This document shows positions 57,879-64,000 of a DNA stretch of 64,000 nt, piece after piece. Both the position numbers and the translations under genes were made by a program. Position 1 is the stretch's first letter; every line of letters starts with the position of its first letter. The stretch lies in NCBI RefSeq assembly GCF_001552735.1, contig NZ_BCRT01000021.1:310001-374000 (forward strand), given 5' to 3'. Below the pieces are notes generated by a model. It was not told the DNA's origin, ran no database searches, and worked only from the letters and a program-made list of their open reading frames with translations. This stretch comes from Sanguibacter suarezii NBRC 16159. GTDB taxonomy: Bacteria > Actinomycetota > Actinomycetes > Actinomycetales > Cellulomonadaceae.

Positions 57879-60254
57879 GTGGTGACGTTCAGCGACTGGC
57901 TCCGTGCACGCTCCGACGAGCAGTTCGTCGCGCTGCTGTCCCGGCGCGGCGATCTCGCTTCGCCGTCGCCGTCCACTTTGCTCTCTCTCGCGGCCCGGGC
58001 CACCAGCCGCGCGAGCCTGCTGCGGGCCGCCGCGGCCCTGGACGCCGCCCACCTGACCGTGCTGGAGTCGGTGGCCGTGCTCGACGCCCTCGGCGAGGAG
58101 GCCACAGCCGATCGCGTCGTCGCCGCGATCGCCGCGCCGTCGGCCCCCGGCACCCAGGACCCCCCGCCCCCGGACGACGCTGCCACCGTCCGCGCTCTGC
58201 TCGAGGACCTCACCACCCTTGCGCTGCTGTGGCACCCGACCCCGGGCACCTACCGCCCAGCTCCCGGCATCGAAGAGACCCTCGACGCCTACCCCGCCGG
58301 CCTCGGGCCCGCCCTGCGTCCTCAGGACACACGGCCCGACCTGGCGCTGCTGGACTCCCCCGATGCCCCCGCCGGCGCCCGCGCCATCCTCACCGCGCTG
58401 CAGTGGGGTCCGCCGGTGGGCCGCATCCCGGCCTCGACCGACAGCCCGACGTACACCCCCACCCGCTGGCTCCTCGACCACGGCTTCCTCCGCCAGGTCG
58501 ACGCCCACCACGTCACCCTCCCCCGCGAGGTGGCCCTGGACCTGCGGTCGGGGCGCACCCACCAGGGCCTGCCCCCGGCGCCCCCGCTGCCCATCCCCAC
58601 GCTCACCCCGGAGACCGTCGACGCGGAGTCGGCCCGCGCCGCCCAGGAGATCGTCCGCAGAGTCGCCCAGGTCATCAGCCTCTGGCAGACCACCCCGGCT
58701 CCTGCGCTGCGCTCGGGCGGGCTGGGCGTCCGCGAGCTGCGGCGCCTCGCCGGCCAGCTGGACGCCGACGAGGCGGCTACCGCCGTCGTCGTCGAGCTCG
58801 CCCTGATGGCCGCTCTGATTGCCGACGACAGCGGCGACCCGGCCACCTTCGCCCCGACTGACACGGCCGACGAGTGGCTCGCCGCCGACCTGCCGACCCG
58901 CTGGGCCACGCTCGTCGCCGCGTGGTTCGCCTCGGCGCGGGCGCCGTGGCTGGTGGGGACGCGCGACGACCGCGGCGCCCTGCGCTCCGCCCTCGAACCC
59001 GAGCTGCACCGGGTGTGGGTGCCGCGGCTGCGTTCCCAGGTGCTCCGCGTCGCCGCGCAGGCCCCGCTCGCAGCGGTCGACGCCGAGTCCGTCGTCGCGG
59101 TCCTGGCCTGGCGCACCCCGCGCTCGGTCCCCCCGCAGGCAGCCGTCGCCGCGCTGCTGCACGAGGCGGCTCTGCTCGGGGTCACCGGCGCTGACGCCCT
59201 GGCCGCGGGCGGCCTGCTGCTCGCCGCCGCCCCTCCCCTGACCGTGCTCGACGACGACGCCCACCGCGCCCTGGCCGACACCCTCGAGCGCACCCTGCCC
59301 GAGCCGGTCGACGAGGTGCTGCTGCAGGGCGACCTCACCGGCATCGTTCCGGGCCGCCCCACCCCCGAGCTCGAGGCGCTGCTGGCCGACGCCGCCGAGG
59401 TGGAGTCCCGCGGCGGGGCGATCACCGTGCGGTTCACCGCTGCCTCGGTCATCCGTGCCCTCGATGCCGGGCGGACCGCCGAGGACCTGCTCGCCGACCT
59501 GGCCCGGCACTCCCGCTCAGCGATCCCCCAGCCCCTCGACTACCTCGTGCACGACGCCGCCCGCCGCCACGGTCAGGTGCGCCTGGGCGTGGCAGCCAGC
59601 TACATCCGGGTCGACGACCCGGTGCTGCTGGCCGGCCTCGTCGAAGACCCCGCGCTGAGCGCGCTGGGCCTGTTCCGCCTCGCCCCGACCGTCCTGGCCT
59701 CGACCGCACCGGCGAGCCAGCTGCTCACCGCCCTCCGCGAGCGCGGCCTGGCCCCCGCCATGGAGGACGCCGAGGGGAAGGTGGTCCACTCCGACCGGCT
59801 GACGCCGCGGGTGCGCGTGCCTGGCCGGCGCTCGCGGCGGGCGAGCCAGCATTCCCGCGCGGTCGACGGCTCGCCCGAGCACGGCACGGGCGGGGCGCTG
59901 CGCACGGACCGGCTGCAAGCCCTCGTCGCCCGGCTGCGCGAGCAACATCAGCTAACCCAGGAACGACGCGCGCAGGGCGCAGGCTCAGCGGGATCACTGG
60001 GCGGGACAGGAACACCGAGCGAGATGGGAACACCCGACCCGCTCGTGGCGTTGGGACTGCTGCGTGAGGCAGCCGCCGACGGCCATGAGGTGTGGCTCGA
60101 GGTGGCCGGGCCCACCGGTGCGCTCACCCGGCGCCGGGTCCGCCCGCTGCGGATCGACGCCGGACGGCTGCGCGCCGTCGACGTGGCCCGTGAGGCTGAG
60201 CTCACCGTGGCGGTGCACCGCATCGCCGGGGTCGAGCCCGTCGCCGACGCCTGA
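57879..60254 (+). CDS. Helicase-associated (XPB/Ssl2-like N-terminal) domain protein
   Basis: A 791-residue actinobacterial protein annotated in relatives as helicase-C3 / helicase-associated. It has winged-helix-like segments (DWLRARSDEQFVALLSRRGD at the start) and a C-terminal domain (LLQGDLTGIVPGRPTPELEA, RFTAASVIRALDAGRTAEDL, PLDYLVHDAARRHGQVRLGV). That domain resembles the damage-recognition part of XPB. No Walker A or DEAD motif is present, so it is not itself a motor. It is immediately upstream of the XPB gene, a conserved pairing that suggests that they work together. Confidence 0.82.
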   Translation: MVTFSDWLRARSDEQFVALLSRRGDLASPSPSTLLSLAARATSRASLLRAAAALDAAHLTVLESVAVLDALGEEATADRVVAAIAAPSAPGTQDPPPPDDAATVRALLEDLTTLALLWHPTPGTYRPAPGIEETLDAYPAGLGPALRPQDTRPDLALLDSPDAPAGARAILTALQWGPPVGRIPASTDSPTYTPTRWLLDHGFLRQVDAHHVTLPREVALDLRSGRTHQGLPPAPPLPIPTLTPETVDAESARAAQEIVRRVAQVISLWQTTPAPALRSGGLGVRELRRLAGQLDADEAATAVVVELALMAALIADDSGDPATFAPTDTADEWLAADLPTRWATLVAAWFASARAPWLVGTRDDRGALRSALEPELHRVWVPRLRSQVLRVAAQAPLAAVDAESVVAVLAWRTPRSVPPQAAVAALLHEAALLGVTGADALAAGGLLLAAAPPLTVLDDDAHRALADTLERTLPEPVDEVLLQGDLTGIVPGRPTPELEALLADAAEVESRGGAITVRFTAASVIRALDAGRTAEDLLADLARHSRSAIPQPLDYLVHDAARRHGQVRLGVAASYIRVDDPVLLAGLVEDPALSALGLFRLAPTVLASTAPASQLLTALRERGLAPAMEDAEGKVVHSDRLTPRVRVPGRRSRRASQHSRAVDGSPEHGTGGALRTDRLQALVARLREQHQLTQERRAQGAGSAGSLGGTGTPSEMGTPDPLVALGLLREAAADGHEVWLEVAGPTGALTRRRVRPLRIDAGRLRAVDVAREAELTVAVHRIAGVEPVADA

Positions 60255-60290
60255 CCCGCTGCCCGACCGAGTAGTACGGAGACCCACCCG

Positions 60291-61955
60291 ATGGCTGACG
60301 GCCCGCTGATCGTCCAGAGCGACAAGACCCTGCTCCTCGAGGTCGACCACCCCCAGGCCGACGCCGCGCGCCGCGCGATCGCGCCCTTCGCCGAGCTCGA
60401 GCGTGCCCCCGAGCACGTGCACACCTACCGGCTCACCCCGCTGGGGCTGTGGAATGCCCGCGCCGCCGGGCACGACGCCGAGCAGGTGGTCAACGTGCTG
60501 CTCGCGTTCAGCCGGTACTCCGTCCCGCACGCCCTGCTGGTCGACGTCGCCGAGACGATGTCCCGCTACGGGCGGCTGCAGCTGTCCCAGCACCCGGTGC
60601 ACGGGCTGGTGCTCACCTCGACCGACCGCGCCGTGCTCGCCGAGGTGCTCAAGTCCAAGCGCACCGCCGGGCTGGTGGGTGAGCGGATCGACGAAGACAC
60701 AGTCGTGGTGCACCCCTCCGAGCGCGGTCACCTCAAGCAGGTGCTGCTCAAGCTCGGCTGGCCGGCCGAGGACCTTGCCGGCTACGTCGACGGCGAGAAG
60801 CACCCCATCGCGCTGAGCCCCACCGACCCCGCCCACGGCGACGCCCCGTGGGAGCTGCGGCCCTACCAGGAGCAGGCCGTGGACGGGTTCTGGCACGGCG
60901 GGAGCGGCGTCGTCGTGCTGCCGTGCGGGGCCGGCAAGACGATCGTGGGGGCCGGTGCGATGGCCCGGTCGGCCACGACCACGCTCATCCTGGTGACCAA
61001 CACCGTCTCGGCGCGGCAGTGGCGCGACGAGCTGCTGCGCCGGACCACGCTCACCGAGGACGAGATCGGGGAGTACTCCGGAGCGCGCAAGGAGGTGCGC
61101 CCGGTGACCATCGCGACGTACCAGGTGCTCACCACGAAGCGGAAGGGCGTCTACACCCACCTCGAGCTGCTCGACGCCCGCGACTGGGGCCTGGTCATCT
61201 ACGACGAGGTGCACCTGCTGCCGGCGCCCATCTTCCGGATGACCGCGGATCTGCAGGCCCGCCGCCGGCTGGGGCTGACCGCGACGCTGGTCCGCGAGGA
61301 CGGGCGTGAGGACGAGGTGTTCTCGCTCATCGGGCCCAAGCGCTACGACGCGCCGTGGAAGGACATCGAGGCTCAGGGGTACATCGCCCCGGCCGACTGC
61401 GTCGAGGTGCGTCTGACCCTGCCTGAGCGTGACCGCATGCTCTACGCGACGGCCGAGCCGGAGGACAAGTACCGCCTGGCCGCCTGCGCGCCGGGCAAGA
61501 ACCAGATCGTGGAGCAGCTGGTCGCCCGGCACCAGGGCGACCCGACCCTCATCATCGGCCAGTACATCGACCAGCTCGAGGAGCTCGCTGACCACCTCGG
61601 GGCGCAGATCATCACCGGCGCCACCTCCGTCCGCGAGCGCCAGCGGCTCTTCGACGCCTTCCGCACCGGGGAGATCACCACGCTCGTGGTGAGCAAGGTC
61701 GCGAACTTCTCGATCGACCTGCCCGAGGCGTCTGTGGCGATCCAGGTGTCAGGCTCCTTCGGCTCACGCCAGGAGGAGGCGCAGCGGCTGGGCCGGATCA
61801 TGCGCCCCAAAGCCGACGGCCGCACGGCCCACTTCTACGCCGTCGTCGCCCGGGACACCGTGGACCAGGACTTCGCCGCCCACCGCCAGCGCTTCCTCGC
61901 CGAGCAGGGCTACGCCTACCGCATCGTCGACGCCGACGACCTCCCCGTCACCTGA
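60291..61955 (+). CDS. DNA repair helicase XPB
   Basis: A bacterial homologue of the TFIIH helicase XPB, 554 residues. It has the helicase-C3 N-terminal domain (about 1-120), Walker A PCGAGKT (211-217), the DEVH box in LVIYDEVHLLPAPIFR and the XPB-specific RED motif in LVREDGREDEVF. A second RecA domain has VVSKVANFSIDLPEASVAIQ and the arginine-finger motif VI, QRLGRIMRPKADG. All motifs look intact. ATG 60291 lies 36 bp after the upstream gene with ACGGAGACC before it. It is followed by the second copy of the palindromic repeat. Confidence 0.95.
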   Translation: MADGPLIVQSDKTLLLEVDHPQADAARRAIAPFAELERAPEHVHTYRLTPLGLWNARAAGHDAEQVVNVLLAFSRYSVPHALLVDVAETMSRYGRLQLSQHPVHGLVLTSTDRAVLAEVLKSKRTAGLVGERIDEDTVVVHPSERGHLKQVLLKLGWPAEDLAGYVDGEKHPIALSPTDPAHGDAPWELRPYQEQAVDGFWHGGSGVVVLPCGAGKTIVGAGAMARSATTTLILVTNTVSARQWRDELLRRTTLTEDEIGEYSGARKEVRPVTIATYQVLTTKRKGVYTHLELLDARDWGLVIYDEVHLLPAPIFRMTADLQARRRLGLTATLVREDGREDEVFSLIGPKRYDAPWKDIEAQGYIAPADCVEVRLTLPERDRMLYATAEPEDKYRLAACAPGKNQIVEQLVARHQGDPTLIIGQYIDQLEELADHLGAQIITGATSVRERQRLFDAFRTGEITTLVVSKVANFSIDLPEASVAIQVSGSFGSRQEEAQRLGRIMRPKADGRTAHFYAVVARDTVDQDFAAHRQRFLAEQGYAYRIVDADDLPVT

Positions 61956-61972
61956 CCCCGCCCCCTCCCTCC

Positions 61973-62093
61973 CCGAACTCGTGACCCGCCCGTCGAACTC
62001 GTGAGCCAGCGTCCCTGGCGGGGCGCGGAACGGTCGTGGCGCACGAGTTCGGGGGATCGTTCACGAGTTCGGGGGCCGGCTCACGAGTTCGTG
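61973..62093. repeat. Palindromic intergenic repeat cluster, copy 2
   Basis: Five copies of the GAACTCGTG core occur in 120 bp: two forward (61975, 61995) and three reversed (62042, 62061, 62081). The pair at 61993-62009 and 62037-62052 forms CGAACTCGTGAGCCA...TGGCGCACGAGTTCG with the same T/G mismatch as copy 1. The inner GTTCCGCG (as CGCGGAAC at 62024-62031) is shared too, in inverted orientation. Confidence 0.85.
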
Positions 62094-62133
62094 TGGCGTT
62101 GCGTTATGTAGCGGGGTAGTTGAGGATCGCAGT

Positions 62134-64000
62134 GTGCCAACTCGCTCAGTGCTGACGACGAACTCCCTGCTCATCCGCGTCTTCACGGGAGCCCTGCTCA
62201 GCTGCGCGCTGCTCGTCGGGCTCCTGGTCGGCGGCGCGTCGTCGGCCCGTGCGCAGGACCCGATGAACGTCCCGGGCGAGATCACCGACCCGGCTGGCGC
62301 GCTCACCGACGTCTCCGCGGTGCAGGGTGCGCTGGACCGCCTGCGCGACAGCACCGACATGCAGCTCTTCGTCGTCTACGTCGACACCTTCGACGGCCTG
62401 AGCGGCGAAGAGTGGGCCGACGAGACCTACGACCTCTCCGGCATGGGCGTCGACGACGCGCTCCTCGCCGTGGCCATCGAGGACAGGAGCTACGGGCTGG
62501 TCATCGACCTCGACGCCCCCATCACCGACGAGGAGTTCGACCGGATCTCCCGCGCTGTGGAGAGCGACCTCTCCGACGATGACTGGGACGGAGCCGCGAT
62601 CACCGCCGCCGAGACGCTGCGCGGCGCGCTCGTGGGGGGCGACGGCGTGAGCGCCTTCACCGTCCTGCTCGTGGCGGGCCTGGTCATGCTGGCGATCGTG
62701 GCCGTCATCATGTGGCGCTCGAGCCGCAAGCGCGCCTCCGCGGGCAACCCCGCCGAAGGCCAGCTCTCCACCCTGGCGACCGCAGAGCTCAACCGCCGGG
62801 CGAGCAGCGCCCTCGTCGCGATCGACGACGAGCTCAAGACCGCCGAGCAGGAGCTCGGCTTCGCCCAGGCCCAGTTCGGGGACGAGGCGACGAAGGAGTT
62901 CGCCGCCACCCTCGAGCAGTCCAAGGCCCGGGTCACCCGCGCCTTCACCCTGCGCCAGCAGCTCGACGACGCCACCGCGGAGGCCGAGCCCCAGGCCCGC
63001 CTCATGATGGCGGAGATCGTCACCATCTGCACCGAGGTCGACGCCGCCCTGGCCCAGAGCTCCAAGCCCTTCGACGACCTGCGCGACCTGCAGGCCAAGG
63101 CCCCCGAGCTGCTCGCCGCGACCGGTCGTGACATCCCGACCATCCGCGCCCGCATCGAACCAGCCCGGGCCACGCTGACCGGCCTCGCGCTCACCTACCC
63201 CGCGTCCGCCCTCGCCTCCGTCTCCACCAACCCCGACCAGGCAGACCAGCTGCTCGACGCCGCCGCCCAGGCCGTCACCGCGGGCGAGGCGAACGTCGCC
63301 TCCGGTGACCGTGCCTCCGCCGTCGCCCAGCTGCGCGCGGCGACCCACGCCGTCGGGCAGGCGGTGACGCTGCTCGACGCGGTGGACCGGGCCGGCGACG
63401 ACCTGGCCTCGGCCGGGCCACGCCTGGACGCGGCGCTCGCCTCGATCCGCTCCGACCTCGCCGACGCCCGCTCCATCGGGGCGGGCGACCCGGCGGTCAC
63501 CGCAGCCGCGGCCCGCGCCGAGCAGGTCGTGGCGAGCGCGCAGGGCGCTCGCGACGGCGGCGACCCGCTCGCCGCCCTGGCAGCCCTGGCCGACGCCGAG
63601 GCGAGCCTGGACGCCGCCCTCGCGCCCTCGCGTGAGGTGGCCGAGCAGCGCGCCCGCGCCGCGGCGCTGCTGCGCGAGGGTCTGGGCCGCGCGGAGTCCC
63701 AGATCCGGGCGGTCAACGACTTCATCGACACCCGCAAGGGCGCGGTCGGGCCGGAGGCACGCACCCGGCTGTCCGAGGCGATCAGGCTGCTCGGGGAGGC
63801 CCGGTCCCTGGAGACCTCCGACCCGGTCGCTGCTCTGGACGCTGTCCGCCGGTGCGAGCAGCTGGTGCAGTCCGCCCAGCAGCTGGCCCAGATCGACGTG
63901 CAGAACTGGGAGAACCAGCAGCGCGGCGGTGGTGGTGGATCGAACATCGGCGGGATGGTGCTCGGCGGCATCCTCATCGACTCGATCCTGCGCGGGGGCG
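62134..64000 (+). CDS. TPM-domain membrane protein (partial, runs off the window)
   Basis: An exported protein whose start I place at GTG 62134 (VPTRSVLTTNSLL), with GAGG 8 nt upstream. A signal peptide (hydrophobic run about 16-36, cleavage near SARAQDP) precedes a TPM domain (PGEITDPAGALTDVSAVQGA, VDDALLAVAIEDRSYGLVID). A transmembrane helix follows (about 172-192), then a long Ala-rich cytoplasmic coiled-coil region. The last visible residues (GGGGSNIGGMVLGGILIDSI, LRGG) begin the Gly-rich tail common to these proteins. At least 622 residues are present. The function of TPM proteins in Actinobacteria is unknown. Confidence 0.85.
   Translation, partial: MPTRSVLTTNSLLIRVFTGALLSCALLVGLLVGGASSARAQDPMNVPGEITDPAGALTDVSAVQGALDRLRDSTDMQLFVVYVDTFDGLSGEEWADETYDLSGMGVDDALLAVAIEDRSYGLVIDLDAPITDEEFDRISRAVESDLSDDDWDGAAITAAETLRGALVGGDGVSAFTVLLVAGLVMLAIVAVIMWRSSRKRASAGNPAEGQLSTLATAELNRRASSALVAIDDELKTAEQELGFAQAQFGDEATKEFAATLEQSKARVTRAFTLRQQLDDATAEAEPQARLMMAEIVTICTEVDAALAQSSKPFDDLRDLQAKAPELLAATGRDIPTIRARIEPARATLTGLALTYPASALASVSTNPDQADQLLDAAAQAVTAGEANVASGDRASAVAQLRAATHAVGQAVTLLDAVDRAGDDLASAGPRLDAALASIRSDLADARSIGAGDPAVTAAAARAEQVVASAQGARDGGDPLAALAALADAEASLDAALAPSREVAEQRARAAALLREGLGRAESQIRAVNDFIDTRKGAVGPEARTRLSEAIRLLGEARSLETSDPVAALDAVRRCEQLVQSAQQLAQIDVQNWENQQRGGGGGSNIGGMVLGGILIDSILRGG

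Noticed and set aside
57807-59510. A 567-residue minus-strand frame opposite the helicase-associated gene
   Set aside because: Gly/Arg/Gln-rich composition typical of antisense frames in GC-rich DNA; no start signal.
1-64000. CRISPR arrays, rRNA or tRNA genes
   Set aside because: No regularly spaced 25-40 bp repeats, and no cloverleaf or rRNA-like conserved stretches were noticed on either strand; a covariance-model search would be the decisive test for tRNAs.

Overview
The window is GC-rich (about 70% across most of its length) with GTG starts, 4-bp ATGA/GTGA gene overlaps and several apparently leaderless genes. It also carries an LPxTG protein, a WhiG/FliA-type sigma factor, a DUF3027 protein and a bacterial XPB helicase. 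Together these point to a flagellated high-GC Actinobacterium, most likely of the Micrococcales (Cellulomonas/Sanguibacter/Oerskovia-like). The genus is an inference; no rRNA or tRNA gene is visible.

Region 1 (1-28.1 kb) is a nearly complete flagellar locus. On the minus strand, in transcription order: sigma factor fliA, flagellin fliC, cap fliD, chaperone fliS, a FliT-like ORF, flgB-flgC-fliE-fliF-fliG-fliH-fliI-fliJ, an NlpC/P60 hydrolase where FlgJ would be expected, fliK-flgD-flgE, flbD-motA-motB-fliL, then fliM-fliN-fliO-fliP-fliQ-fliR-flhB. On the plus strand, divergent from fliA: flgN-flgK-flgL-fliW and an EAL-HDOD protein. Six sites share one architecture, CTCAT-N15-RCCGAWRK, in front of fliC, fliS, flgB, flbD, fliM and flgN. 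They look like a sigma-28 regulon with a non-canonical -35 element. At fliM and fliS the promoter places the start codon at the predicted first transcribed base.

Region 2 (28-38.2 kb) is a mixed cell-envelope and housekeeping block: CAP-domain lipoprotein, Wzz/BY-kinase, small LPxTG protein, DUF4012 protein, low-molecular-weight tyrosine phosphatase, a 1016-residue sacsin/HSP90-like ATPase, DUF3027 protein and a cold-shock protein with an extra C-terminal domain.

Region 3 (38.2-57.3 kb) is an exopolysaccharide/capsule locus read on the minus strand. It holds a polyprenyl-phosphate sugar transferase, glycosyltransferases, a Wzx-type flippase, an acetyltransferase, a Wzy-like membrane protein, a rhamnosyltransferase-like enzyme, an SGNH hydrolase, and GDP-fucose (gmd, fcl) and UDP-glucuronate (ugd) enzymes. 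Its core (about 40-55.7 kb) is visibly lower in GC. It is broken up by an IS graveyard at 43.2-48.4 kb: a decayed ISL3 element with clear inverted repeats, an ISAs1 remnant that rewrites the end of the SGNH gene, IS3 and IS5 remnants, and one apparently intact IS3 element.

Region 4 (57.4-64 kb) returns to conserved high-GC genes: a VanZ-like protein, a helicase-associated protein, XPB and a TPM-domain protein cut by the window end. A palindromic intergenic repeat (CGAACTCGTGAGCCA...TGGCGCACGAGTTCG) occurs both here and in the flagellar locus, about 54 kb away.
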